Shown piece after piece: positions 46,503-59,177 of a DNA stretch of 64,000 nucleotides. A model generated the notes under the pieces. The model had not been told where the DNA came from and made no database searches. It saw only the letters and a list, made by a program, of their open reading frames with translations. Source of the DNA: Diospyros lotus (Eukaryota; Streptophyta; Magnoliopsida; Ericales; Ebenaceae); assembly GCF_014633365.1 (NCBI RefSeq), contig NC_068338.1, positions 14,022,616 through 14,086,615 of the forward strand, written 5' to 3'. A program made the translations under genes and the position numbers. Positions within the stretch are counted from its first letter, which is position 1, and every line of letters begins with the position of its first letter.

Positions 46503-49500
46503 ATGGCTGGCATCAACCTTGAGCGTGCAGCCCAAACTATTGCTGAATCCTCTACCATCTCCAACCCATCATCTGTGTGTACCATATCAACCCCTCTATC
46601 CTTTGACATTCATTCCTTGTAGATTACTCAACACATATTAAATGGAAAAAATTTTTGAGAATGGTCTCAAGGCAAAGGAAAGTTTGGCTATCTCTCTAGT
46701 GCAATTTCAACTCCACCAAAGGATATTGTAGATTATCAAATGTGGGAGGCTGAAAATTCAATTGTCATGGCATGGCTTATTAACTCTATGGAGCTAAAGA
46801 TTGGATGAACCTACCTGTTTTACAAAACTGTTAAAGAAGTATGGGAGGCAGTTTAGGAAATATGTTTTGATCTTGGAAACACAGCCCAATGCTTTGAGAT
46901 TAAGTATGCTATCCGCACTACTAGACAAGCTAATCTTAGTGCCACTGAATACCATAATTCCTTAATGGAGTTATGGTAGGAGATGGATCTTTTTTATGAT
47001 CTTAGTTGGGAATGTCCCACTGATAGTCCGAAGTATAGTAAGATGTTGGAAAAGGAAAGGATTTTTTATTTTCTTTAAGGGCTCAATGCTAATTTAGATG
47101 AAGTACATGGTCAATTACTAGGCACTAAACCACTTCCATCCCTCCAGGAAGTGTTTGCGGAAGTCAGGAGAGAAGAAAGCAAAAAATGTGTGATGCTCAA
47201 TTTTTCTATGGACTCAAGTTCAAGCTTTGCACTTGCTACATTTAAGCGTGAAGAAAATACCTCAAAATCCTTGGACAAATAGTGGTGTGATAACTGTAAT
47301 AAACCCTATCACACAAAGGAAACATGCTAGAAAATGCATTGTAAGCCAGCAAATAAGCCAAAAAATAAAGGGAGAAAGATCAATTAGCTTATATGCCACT
47401 GCAGTTGCTCCTGAAACTGAAAGAGGGACAAGCTTGAACTTAACCACTGAACAACTAGATCTCTTGCACAAGTTGTTGAGCAATGCACGTCTGACCAAGG
47501 GACCAGACACCTCAGCCACTAATCCAATAGTCTCCATGTCACAAAAAGGTAATCTGAAATACTCTCTATTATCTAGAAAAATAAATGGAAATTGCTAGAT
47601 ACTAGATATTGGAGCCTCCGATCATATTACAAGCTCTATAGCTACAATAAACCATCTCTAGCCAGTGATAAGAACTTGAAAGTGTTGATGGCAGATGATA
47701 CTATGTCTTCGATTATGGGACAAGGGATAATTTACGTGTCTGGTTTGCAACTGAAATCTGTATTTTATGTGCCTGAGTTAAAATGCAATCTTCTATCTGT
47801 TAGTAAGATAACTCAAGACATGGCCTGTATTGTGACGTTCTTCCCTTTTCATTGCATATTTTAGGACTAGTCTTTGGGGAAGATGATTGGCAATGCTGAG
47901 GAAAAGGATGGGCTTTATTATGCTTCAGGAGATGATGTTTTCTCGAGACATTAGTCACCAAATAAGCTTTCTCTCACTGTTATTCCCAATTCTAATGTTA
48001 TCTTGTGTCACAAATGTCTTGGACATCCAAACTTCTCTTACTCAAAATTATTGTACCCTCATTTGTTTATAAATAGAGTGTCATTTTAGTGTGAGCATTG
48101 TATTCTTGCCAAACGCGGTCATTTGATCCATCCCTATACTCCTTCCAAACCATTTCACCATATGTATAGTGACATTTGGGGACTTGCACGAACCCTAGAT
48201 TTGTTTGGTGGTTTGTCACTTTTATTGATTACCATATTAAGGTGTGTTGGCTATACCTTATGAGAGAGAAATCTAAGGTCTGTGCTATCTTCCAAAGCTT
48301 TTGTAAACTCATTTTCAATGGTTTTTAGTCCCCTATTTGTATTCTTAGAATTGATAATGGTTGTGAATATTTTTCCCATCTATTTACCCAATGCCTCACC
48401 ACTCATGAGATTTTCCACCAAAGTAATTGTCACTACAAGTTTCAACAGAATGGGGTGGCTGTGAGAAAAAATCGCCGCTTACTTGAAGTGGTTCGCTCCT
48501 TAATGTTCACTAGTTCTGTCCCTAACAAATATTAGGGAGAAGCTGTCTTGATTGCTTCTTTCCTTATAAATCGTTTACACTCCAAAGTCCTCAACTATCG
48601 GACCCCTTTAAGCACCCTTCTAGCCAAATATCCTCATGTTCAACTCTTAACCTCTTTCTCTCCCAAGGTGTTTGGTTATGTCGTGTATGTTCACAATACC
48701 AACTCCACTCGCCACAAACTTGAACAAAAGCCCTCATATGTATCTTTGTGGCCTATTCCCTTACTCAAAAGGGATACAAGTGCTATTGCCCCATTGTCAC
48801 AAAATTTCTTCGTCTCTTGTGATGTGACCTTTGTTAAAAACCAATCGTTTTACCCAAGTGACTCTCTTCGGAGGGGGGGGGGGGGAAGAATCAAAGGAAG
48901 AGTGTCATTTGGATCATACTATTTCTCTTCTTATATCTCTTTTGCTTATATCCTTTTCACCCCTTCCAAGTACTGATCTAACTAAACTTGTTGCCCCCGA
49001 ACCATCTCAACAACCAACCCAATTAACTGAACGAGAACTAGTGGTGACTAGTCTAGGGGAAGAATCAGATTTGGAAAAGCCTACTCTAGTTTATTCCAGG
49101 AGACCAAAAGTTCCTGCTCCTCAACTTCGCCAATCATTGGAACCAGAGGCTTGTCCATCAAGAGAGGAACAGAATAAGGTTGATGACTTGGATGTTTCAA
49201 TTACTCTTCGAAAGGGGATAAGGTCTTATGTTAAGTATCCAATTTCTAATTACTTAACACATTCTAGATTGTTTGCACAATTCAGGGCTTTAACCACAAC
49301 AATTAATAATGTGGAAGTTTCAAAAGGTATTCAAGATGACTTAAAGGATCCAAAGTGGAAAGAAGCTGTTACGGAAGAAATGAAGGCATTGATTGGAAAC
49401 CATCCATGGGACATTGTAGAGTTACCCAAAGACAAGAAGGTAGTGGGGTGCAAGTAGGTATTTACAATCAAACACAAGTCAGATTGGAGTATTGACAGAT

Positions 49501-51040
49501 ACAAGGTGAGGTTGGTAGCTCAAGGGTTCACACAAACTTATGGAATAAATTATAAAGAAACGTTTGATTTCATGGCAAAGCGAAATTCCATAAGGGTGTT
49601 ACTTTCTATTGTTGTTAACTTGGATTGGGAACTATTTCAACTAGACATCAAGAATGTTTTCTCAACGGTGAGTTGGAAGAGGAAATTTACATGAAGATTC
49701 CACCAGGTTTTGAGGGAGGAGAAAAAGTTGGAAAAGTTTGTAAGCTGAACCATTCACTCTATGGATTAAAACAGTCACCTTGAGCCTGATTTAAGAGGTT
49801 TAGTTCCACTCTTACTAGGTTTGGGTATAAGCTAGGGGAAGCTAATCACACTGTATTTACTAAACATGCAACTAGTGGAAAACGGTCCATTTTGATTGTG
49901 TATGTTCATGACATTGTGATAATTGGTGATGATATTTAAGAAATTGATGAACTTAAACAGCAGTTGAAAGATGGATTTGAGGTCAAAGATTTAGGCAACA
50001 TGAGGTATTTGGAATGGAATAGGCTATAAGCAAACAAGGCATTCTAATTTCCCAGAGAAAATATACTCTTGATCTCTTAAAAGACACTAGAATGCTAGGG
50101 AGCCGTCCAACGGATACACTATTTGAAAGAAACTAGAAATGGAGGATAACTAAGAATGATCCCCTTGTTGATAAAGGAAGATACCATGGGCTAGTTGGAA
50201 AACTTATCTATCTTTCACTCGCATAGATATTACTTATGTTGTGAGTATTGTGAGTTAATTTATGCACTCACCCACTCAACAACATCTAGATGCAATCTAT
50301 CACATCCTACGACGCTTAAAGGGGACACCAGGAAAGGGGGGATAACTAAGAATGATCCCCTTGTTGATAAAGGAAGATACCATGGGCTGGTTGGAAAACT
50401 TATCTATCTTTCACTCGCATAGATATTACTTATGCTGTGAGTATTGTGAGTTAATTTATGCACTCACCCACTCAACAACATCTAGATGCAATCTATCACA
50501 TCCTAAGACGCTTAAAGGGGGCACCAGGAAAGGGGCTACTGTTTCAGAAAAATGAAGTTAGAGGTGCTGAAGGTTTTGCTGATGCACATTGGGCAAGTTC
50601 CATTATGGATAGTAGATTAACTTCTGGTTTTTGCACTAAATTATGGGGAAATTTAGTCACTTGAAGAAGTAAGAAGCAACAGTTGTGGCATGTAGTAGTG
50701 CGGAGGTAGAATTTAGGGCTATTGCCCAAGGAATTTGTAAGTTAATTTAGTTGGAGAGGTTGATGGAAGATTTATAAGTGCCCATAACCTTTCCAACAAT
50801 GTTGTATAGTGATAGCAAGCCAGCTATCAACATTGTCAACAACCCAATCTAGCATGACAAGATGAAGCATATAAGAATTGATAAGAGCTTTATAAAAAGG
50901 GAGATCGAAAATGGAGGAATAAAACTTACCTATCTTCCTATAGGCAAGAGGCAAATGCATTCACCAAGGCCATGCCAAGACTGGAATTCAAATCACTTAT
51001 TGGCAAACTGGGAATGAGAGACATCTATTTACCAGTTTGA
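46503..51040 (+). pseudogene. Degenerate Copia Gag-Pol
   Basis: Gag from ATG 46,503 (blocks MAWLINSME, NTAQCFEIKYAIRTT) with a damaged CCHC region near 47,285-47,340. The protease motif is lost or shifted near 47,595-47,640. Integrase pieces run from about 48,005 to 48,540. The linker and RT lie at 49,300-50,030 (the RT box reads YVHDIVI rather than YVDDI, near 49,900). RNase H pieces run from 50,555 to 50,850. More than ten stops or frame changes and a 196-bp tandem duplication at 50,146-50,537. Same subfamily as the nested Copia at 31.8-37 kb but much more decayed. A G-run at 48,882-48,893 accompanies one frame loss. Confidence 0.85.
50146..50537 (+). repeat. 196-bp tandem duplication inside Copia
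   Basis: ATAACTAAGAATGATCCCC...CACCAGGAAAGGGG is repeated at 50,146-50,341 and 50,342-50,537 with few differences. It covers the C-terminal RT region and adds one more frame disruption. Confidence 0.92.
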
Positions 51041-51553
51041 GCGGGAATGTTGGAGAATCCCAAATTAGTGGACCCAAAATTAGTGGGATTGATATCAGTT
51101 TTTTTGGTATTTATGTGCTGGTTTATCTTTCCTATTATATCCATTCATAGCTTGGGAATTATTTCCATTTTACTTACAATCAATATCCTAGATTAGGAAA
51201 TGTCTTCTATATATATTACAGCATCCTGGATTAGGAAGCTAATCCTGTATATTCTGCAGCATCCTAGATTAGGAAATGTTTTCTGTATATATACCTTAGA
51301 GAATAATGAAATCAGTGTGAAAATTATTCACCCCAAACCCTTTCGTGTTCAGAGTGCATTTTGGGTAATCTATGAAATATTTTGCTTATGTCAGCATATT
51401 ATTTTTAAGCTCATTCACAGATATCTGACAACAGGGGGGAATGTAATACAACTTTTCAAAAGGGTGGTCACTGTAATTTCTAAAATGTGAGAGGTACTCC
51501 CGGTTTTTTGCCAAACCTCAAGGGTGCATAATGTATTTTACCCTATTTTATTT

Positions 51554-52285
51554 TATGCACAGATTAGACTGAATTGTTGATTGACTAAAGAAGTCTATAT
51601 TGAGATATAAATTTTGAAGCCATTTAGGCTCCAAGTAAATTAACTGTGGCTGCCCTGGGTATCATTCTCGAGATTCAAAAAGTTTTAGTTCTCACTTGTT
51701 TTGCATGCATATCTCTAAGTTTGTCAAGTGTGGGTGTTCTGGGTATCATACTCATATTGAGCTAACTCTTTCAATGAGGTTTTCTTTTTTCTTTCTTTTA
51801 TACATATATGTTTTTTTTTTTGGCTAGAAGAATGGAGTTAAATGTTCATTTGGTCCTTTTATTGCTCTAAGTTTGGGGTTAAAAGGATAGACTACCAACA
51901 TATCATTTCTCACGTCAATCCTTCTTTGTGGGTTTCATTTACCTGTTATTGTATTGGTTTTTCTGTCATTCTCCATCTTACATACTTGTTGATAGGGAAT
52001 GCAGCAATAAGATACGCCCATTTGCAATGTTAGAACTGCTAGACTTCAGCTTACTTCATGTGGAAGTTAACTAGCTTCTCTTTTTTATTATAGGATTGCC
52101 TGATCTTTCATTATTTTTTCCACCAAACTCAACCATATTAAGTGTTTTGACTTGCAGGGTAGGACTGGCTATACTTGCCATCTTTTCTTATTCCAAGAAT
52201 GGTAAAACAATTGAACTGAATAATATACCTATAGAACCATGGAAATGCATGGGAGAAAAGGGCATCCTATGGTTGATGAAATTAT
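51554..52285. other. Non-coding
   Basis: No gene or clear repeat. T-rich with intron-like character. Small open frames here match nothing I know. Confidence 0.35.
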
Positions 52286-53265
52286 TCAATGTGAGCCTTA
52301 AATCAAAGAGGAAGCTTGAGAAATTGTGAATGAGCATTCTAGTGTCCATATAGAAGAATAAAGATGGCTTCAAATATCTAAAAATTACAAAAATGAAACT
52401 TTAGGAGAGGGTGATTGAGCAAATGTTAAAAGAGATAAACTAAAGTCTATGCAAATCAATTGAATTTTTAGGCCACATAAGTCAGGAATGGAAGTGTGAA
52501 TGATGTTGCCGTGAGGCTTAAAGATTAAGTTATTCTTAAAAAAGGATCAGTTTTGATATTGAACATGTTACTCATAGAATCAAGTTGGAATGGTTAAAAC
52601 AGAAGTGCATTTACCATTTTATGTAATCGTAAATTTCCTTTAAAGTTAAAAATAAAGCTTTATAAGACAACTATAAAGTAAGTTTTATCGAACACCTATA
52701 AGGCTATCTTTGCTGTATGAATTAGGATGTTGAAACAATAATGACCAACAGGTGCGAAATATGAATGTAACTAATATGGGAATGTTAGTGGTTTTACAAC
52801 TATATAAGCAAAATGAAATTAGAAAAGAGGTTGTATGTAAGATTGTGGAGTGGTGCAAAATGTGATTAAGATAGTTTGAACATGTGAGAAAAAATTCAAT
52901 AGATGCATCCATGAGGCAAGCGGATGGAATTTAGGATGTTTTTAATAACAAAGTTTGAGGAAGATTAAAGAAAATTTGGTGGGAAACCTTAGACATGATA
53001 TAGAATATAAATGCACTAGATGCAATTGAGATGATTTTACACGAGAGAAGAAAACTAATAAATACATCTATGAGGTGTGGAATTTGTAGCAAAAGAGGTG
53101 CACCAAGACAAAAGAAAACTTAGTGGAAAACTTGTAGACATACATGGGATATAATGGCCTTATAGAAGATATGACTGGTGAGATGGATAGTTAGAATTCA
53201 TCTAGCCAACCCCTCCTAGTGGAATTAAGGCCTGTGATTGTTGTAATAATGAACATAGGATTGAT
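52286..53265 (+). mobile_element. LINE RT C-terminal/3' remnant
   Basis: Reading across frames gives FKYL (about 52,370), HVTHRIKLEWLKQKC (about 52,565-52,610), LKVKNKAL (about 52,640), then near 52,880 a block equivalent to RLRWFEHVRR, KKTWWETL near 52,970, and a tail near 53,165-53,220. This is the usual order at the C-terminus of plant non-LTR retrotransposon RT proteins. Heavily mutated. Same orientation and family type as the remnant at 43.2-43.9 kb. Confidence 0.68.
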
Positions 53266-53619
53266 ATTTAGTTCCCTGCCAAGTCTCTAGAAGAAACCTA
53301 GATGTCTCACTCCATACACTTTAATGTATCTCTGCATGGGTATGCTATTTAAATGAAAATAAAGGTCAGCTTCTTGTTTACGCATCATTCTGCAGGTTTC
53401 TTATAGTGTATCAACCTGTAAATTTCATGGATATTTTACAGAAATTTTGTGCTTGACATTTGTTATTATTTGCTTCTCATTGCATATCTGTGAAGCTTTA
53501 TTTGAGATATATATTGAATTAAAGTATCTGATGGCATTTTATATATGTTTGATGTACCTTCAATAATGGTAGTTGGGACAATCAGGTGAGGAGGTCAAGG
53601 TTGAACATCTCTGGAGCCA
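53266..53619 (+). promoter_or_regulatory. Upstream region/5' UTR of glucanase
   Basis: 354 bases between the LINE remnant and the glucanase start codon. It is T-rich, with an AG (CAATCAG at 53,579-53,585) shortly before the ATG that could be a splice acceptor of a 5' UTR intron. I see no clear TATA box at a usual distance. Confidence 0.3.
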
Positions 53620-55925
53620 ATGAAGCCCCAAATATGCGTTGGAACAGCCATTCTTTTAATTGTCATGTTTTCAGATGCAATGGGTGCATTTGTAGGAATA
53701 AATATTGGTGATGCTTCCAACCTACCATCAGCTACAGATGTGGTAGCAATCCTCAAGAGCAATCAAATAACTCATGTACGCCTTCTTTATGCTGATGCTC
53801 AGCTGCTTAAGGCTCTTGCAAACACTGGGATTGAAGTTATGGTTGGAGTCACTAATCAGGAGGTCTTAGGTATTGGAAAATATCCATCAACAGCAGCAGC
53901 ATGGGTTAATAAAAATGTTGCAGCCTACATGCCTTCAACCAATATCACGGCCATTGCTGTTGGCAATGAGGTCCTTACTTTGATCCCGAATGCTGCCCCC
54001 ATTTTAGTTCCTGCAATGAATTACCTCCACAGAGCCATTGTAGCGTCAAACCTTAATTATCAGGTTAAAGTGTCCACCCCACAATCAATTGATGTAATCT
54101 CTAGGCCATTTCCCCCATCAACTGCCAGCTTCAATTCCACATGGAACTCAACAATTTATCAGCTCCTGCAGTTTTTACAGAACACAAATTCATATTACAT
54201 GTTAAATGCTTATCCTTACTATGGTTACATTAACAGTGATGGCATATTTCCAATGGATTATGCTCTTTCTCAACCCCTTTCCTCAGTCAAACAGATCGTT
54301 GACCCAAACACTCTTTTTCACTACAACAGCATGTTTGAGGCAATGGTGGATGCTACCTATAATTCTATGTCTAGTTTTAATTTTTCTGGGATCCCCATTG
54401 TTGTGACTGAGACTGGGTGGCCGTGGTTTGGTGGAGCTCATGAACCTGATGCTACCCTAGAGAATGCTGAAACCTTCAATAAGAACTTGGTCCAGCGTGT
54501 TTTAAATGGTTCTGGTCCCCCTAGTCAGCCTACTATTCCCATCAATACTTACATATACGAGTTGTTCAATGAAGACAAGAAGCAAGGACCTGTCTCAGAG
54601 AGAAACTGGGGCCTCTTTTATACCAATGGAACTGCTGTATATTCTCTGAGTTTGAGTACTTCTGGGCAAATGACTGGGGGTTCTTCCTCGGTTTTTTGTA
54701 TTGCAAAGCAAGGTGTGGACCCCGATAAGCTGCAAAATGGGCTGAATTGGGCTTGTGGGCAAGGTCATGCTAGTTGCAGTGCTATTCAATCAGGAAAGCC
54801 ATGTTATTACCCTGACAACATACGAAACCATGCTTCTTATGCTTACAATGATTACTATCAGAAAATGCATAGTGTTGGTGGAACCTGTGACTTCGATGGT
54901 ACTGCTACAACAACTGCTGTTGATCCCAGTACGTTTCTATACCATTTCTAGATTCCTTGCATTATTCAGATCTCGACTTTTGTACTTTTTGGTATGTTTC
55001 CTTAAGAAAGATCTTAATAAAAATTGCCTTAATACATGCCCTCCTCACCTCCTGCAAACAATAGTTGTGCAGCCAAAAGAAATTAAGTGGAAAATTAACA
55101 TAAAGTCAATGGTGAGAAAATAGATGGTTGTTGTTTATGAATCACTACGAGGAGCGGACTGGGAACCTAGCTGCTGAATTCTGGTGCTTATCATTTAACT
55201 CTTCCGCAAAATTTCCATTAACATCTACCTGAACGTGCAGAATATGGATCTCATTCTTGGAAGAATTGGTTGAGATGTCCGTATAAAGAATAACTGCCTT
55301 TTTTCTGTGCATTAATTGTGCTTCTTAGGATTTAGACCTAAAAATTAAGAAATTGAATGTTTCTCTTGATTTGGGAACAATTCTTCGTGTTTCCCTATCT
55401 TTCACGAATGTCTTCAAAAACTTAAAGAAATTATTTTCAAGAGATCTTGTTTTTAGTAATTTTCTTCATGAAAGATAACTTGTCAGTAGAACTCTGTTCT
55501 CATTGTTCCTGGCGTTTCTATTATTTAATTTATTTTTGCCTTTTTTTACTTTCTTTTCTTCTATAATTATGATTTTCCCTGCTTATAGTAGGGAGATTTC
55601 TACTACATAATGAATTAGTACAATTTCATTTTGCAGGTTATGGATCCTGTATTTTCACCGGAAGGTGAGAGAGCTTAGCCTGCAACTGTTCTTAGCTTCG
55701 TTCTGTGGCTTTGTCTGACTTCTGACATGTGTTGTTATTCTTGTTTTTTCTTCTTCTGGGTACAGCTCAAATTCAACTTCTCATGGAGTAATACCGCCTA
55801 CTGCTGCATTTGGACCAATTGCTTCTCTGACTGGATTGAGTTCAAGGGTTCAAATTCCTCAGATTAAGTCACTGATTTTCCCCTTTTTCATTCCTTTGCT
55901 ATTAGCTGATTTGTACCACGCTTGA
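53620..55925 (+). CDS. GPI-anchored glucan endo-1,3-beta-glucosidase (GH17 + X8)
   Basis: Hydrolyses beta-1,3-glucan (callose) at the cell surface or plasmodesmata. Coding exons are 53,620-54,928, 55,637-55,664 (28 bp) and 55,766-55,925; introns have GT/AG ends. The product is 498 aa. Residues 1-22 form a signal peptide. The GH17 domain spans about 24-345 with the acid/base Glu117 in AVGNEVL and the nucleophile Glu264 in VVTETGWP. An X8/CBM43 domain runs from about Phe359 to Cys441 with six cysteines (360, 379, 386, 395, 423, 441), the last in the micro-exon. A Ser/Thr-rich linker and hydrophobic C-terminus (SLIFPFFIPLLLADLYHA) indicate a GPI anchor. Without the splicing, the first exon would stop at 54,951 and lose the last Cys and anchor. 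All key residues are present; likely functional. Closest in layout to the Arabidopsis glucosidase 2/3 type. Confidence 0.94.
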
Positions 55926-57600
55926 GTAATTATTTGTACCCTTGAAGCCTCCAATAACTAAACCATGAGAAACCTGACAGTATAGTTTGATTGATGCAAT
56001 ATTCACATATATATATATTTTTTGTGGGTTAATCATGGCTTTTAAGAAATTTTGATGCTATCTGTTAGTCTATGGACTTTTCACTCTTTTCTAAGCAAGC
56101 ATTGAATGTTTTCTAGGGCTACTATGATCCACATTTGGAAGTAGCATTAACTGTTTGGTGTTCCTTAAATAGAAATTCTCGAGGATGAAATTTGGGTTTG
56201 TTTACATTCTCATTTCTTCTGAACTCTTGATCAAGTGTTAATATTTTAGAGGTGTGCCTTATTTTATTTTTATTTTTTTGGACACTAAAAGGCAAAGGTG
56301 GGTTGACTTGATTTAGTGTAGGAATTCCCTAGGCATGATCGTAAATGTGTTCTGTTGCTAGAAAATGTTTAGGGCTATAACTCCTAGAGAATGTTCAGTT
56401 TGAGTTATAGATTCCCTTAACACCACCAATTTTCATAGTGATGGGTCTTACCTCAAGCGCTGTGGTCAGGGTCACTTCTTGCAAATAGATTTCGTGTTTA
56501 CAATTTGATCCCTTAACTCAAGAAAAGGAGGGAAACTTTCATACTAAGTCAACTACCATCTTGGCAGTGAGGGTGTGGAGTTGTAAAAATAATTTAAAAG
56601 TAAAAGTATGTTATTAACAAAAACAAGTTGATGGGCACAATTTCTATCTAGTGCTGATCAAATTTCTTTTCTATACATTTTAGCTTGGATCTCTTATCTC
56701 TGTTTATAACCAACATCACAGGTCGAAATCTCTAAATTTTATCGAACTCCATTGGCTTCTATTTGAAACATCATCTTTTCTTTTTTTTTGTTGGTATTTC
56801 TTCATTATTTCATATAGGTAGCTCTTAAAATCGTTTTTAATGAATTTTTAAAAAATGAGATATCCTCTACTTGAAAGGGAAAAAAATAATTGTAAAAAGT
56901 TATGAATATGTAGTAGAAACTGAATTCTAATTTTTTATTCTTAAGAATATTGATATTTTGGATATTTTTATTGAATTAAAATTTTAGTACTTTCTTATTT
57001 ACTTTTATGTCCCTTGAGTATATGGAGCCAAAAATACAAATTGAAAGAACATGAGGACATTTATTACATTTTACCAGGTTTTATGCATTTTGTTTAAAAT
57101 TAATCTCCTTAATCCCAATTGGTTAAACACGTACGCTCTATGTTTTCAATCATCTCAAAATTTGAACTCTTGGATTGACTATGCTCATCTACCCATATTT
57201 GTCCCTACAAGGTTTTCTCAAAACTAGTTAACAAACTCTTGCCAAACCATCAAGTTGACAACAAAAGAAATGGTCCTTTAGGTATTACACTTGTGCTCTA
57301 ATACACATTTATCTTTAGAGTGCGTTTTCAAGTCATAATTTATAAACTTTTTTTTAAACATTTCCTATAATGACCCTTCACCAATCCTATAGAGTGTATT
57401 TTTATTTTTATTTTTTTATTTTTTTCAAATTTACTAGAGATTATTCTCTTGATTATGCTTAAGGAGGTTTACCTCTAGCGACCTCCCATTTCTACCTTGA
57501 CTCTTGTGTTTTGTTTAGATTATCAAGATGGGGTATTTGTGCTTGTGCTTATTTTTCATGAATCAAAACTAGTTTAATTCATCCTCGTATTAAGGAGTCA
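55926..57600. other. 3' flank of glucanase, no gene
   Basis: AT-rich intergenic sequence with no recognised coding or repeat structure. A short (AT)n tract lies near 56,009. Confidence 0.4.
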
Positions 57601-59177
57601 ATTTTCAATTCATTAAAAAATACTAAGCTTACAAGAAAAATGAAAGACTTTTCGATTGTCTCATATAAAAACTTTTAGAAACCCTTACATAAAATTTTAA
57701 GTCGTTACAACTAATATATGAATATAAAAGTCATCCGTTTCCATCAAAAAGATGACATGCCATAAATAAAAATTTCGTTCGTACAACGGGTAGGCATATT
57801 TGATACATTTGATATCATTAAAATAAAACCTTTATATGCTTTTAGTGTGTCACATAAAACACATATAGCATTTAAAAAAATGTCATGCCACAAAAAGAAT
57901 GAAGATTCTAAAATCTACGCTTCGAGGACTTCCCTTTCCTTTGAGTTGCTTGCCTCACCTAGAATGTTTAAATATTCTAAAGACAAGCTAAAAGATGAAC
58001 CTTCTAAGTAAGAATCCCCCTCCACCAAAAATATATATATATATATTTATATAAAATGAGTGCATGAAAGAAAATACAAGTTTTGCTCTGTGATGTCACT
58101 TGCGACCGTGTTAGCGTTCTTCTAAGGGCTTTCTCAATAGGCAATGGAAAAATATGAGTACGTATATTTCTAGACAAACGAGTTACAATAAGACCCATAT
58201 AAACATGTATGGATTCAGGAAAATGATCTCCTAAATATTGGGTAACTATTGTTAAACCCGATCAAATACTTTATGAAATGGGAAGAGTAGCAAAAAAATA
58301 TAGCCAAAAAGGCTATTTCAATAGGTCCTCGACCATGTCACCTGGGCCTCAACAATGCAAAGCAAAATAGTATAGCCATACATGATCATGGATGAAAATG
58401 AAAAGCTAAACACACCATGTTTCCCAAATTCATTTCTCATGAAAAAGCGTCAAAATAAGAACAAAACTCACTTTGAGGTCTCTTTGGAGAAGATCTTACT
58501 ACTTCTTCCTAGCTTCCTAACCTCTCCTTTGTCACCTTAATAATAAACTTATTCTTCCTTTCATTAGTTTTTCTATTCATTCATTCCTTCTCTATTCTTC
58601 TTTATTTTCTCTCATCTCTTACACTTGTTTTAACTCTCTCAAGTGGGGTTTGTGTTTTATTTTTGTTTTTTAAACTTTCATTTCTTGTGAATTGTATCCA
58701 TATACACATGGGAGAAAGAAAAAAGATGAAGAGAGTTAATAGGATCAATGGGGGATCGCTTCCAAGCCATCCCCAGTGGTGTAAAAGGGCTGCCCAAGGT
58801 AGCCTCTTGGTGCAGGGTCGGTCACCAAACCAAGCCCTCAGTGTTCAATGAGTAGCAACCGTTGCTCACTGCCCCCTGCAGCTATGGATCCGTTTCTTAG
58901 AAAAGGGACCTCACAATGCACCCATGTGTTGGGGGGGGGGGCATGTGAATCAGCTTATTGGCTTTCCTTTTTTTCATTTTTTTATTATATGCATATTTAT
59001 ACTTTATTATTTTATTTATATATAAATATATATACACATATATATACCATCATGTATATATAAATTTAAGCCATTTGACCCACTCACTTGGTCAATTAAT
59101 TTTTTCTAAAAATTAAATTTTAATTGATTTCTTTTAAGACTCTAAATATTCTAAAAATATTTTTAGGGTGTTATACA
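57601..59177. other. LTR-like sequence, boundaries unresolved
   Basis: The right end TTTTTAGGGTGTTATACA (ending 59,177) is like the GGGTGTTACA end of large Gypsy LTRs, and it directly precedes a Gypsy RNase H fragment. The left end was not found. It contains (AT)n tracts (58,031-58,046 and about 59,020-59,045) and a G12 run near 58,929-58,940. Not coding. Confidence 0.35.

Larger units (their letters stand above)
46146..51351 (+). mobile_element. Copia retrotransposon, 5,206 bp
   Basis: Two 304-bp LTRs (46,146-46,449 and 51,048-51,351), primer-binding site TGGTATCAGAGC at 46,450-46,461, and a polypurine tract just before 51,048 (TTTGAGCGGGAA). Flanks are GAGGG (46,141-46,145) and GAGTG (51,352-51,356), a target duplication with one change. 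The LTRs differ at about 21 of 304 positions by my count (about 7%), roughly twice the divergence of the Copia at 31.8-37 kb. Confidence 0.93.
45105..51543. mobile_element. Mutator-like MITE (~0.6 kb) split by two retroelements
   Basis: The left end GAGTAAATTACACCATTCA...CCCGTGAG mirrors the right end, whose complement is GGGTAAAATACATTATGCA...CCCTTGAG. Outside both ends is TATTTTATTT (45,095-45,104 and 51,544-51,553), a 9-10 bp target duplication as made by Mutator-like elements. Removing the solo LTR (45,291-45,913) and the Copia (46,146-51,351) leaves about 600 bp. The AT-rich duplication calls for caution. The interior holds a direct repeat of about 90 bp (45,190-45,275 and 45,960-46,048: GAGAAAACCAGCT...TAGTAGAGAGCA). 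Confidence 0.65.

Noticed and set aside
54206..54406. Second open frame within the glucanase exon
   Set aside because: Overlaps the GH17 coding frame, no independent support.
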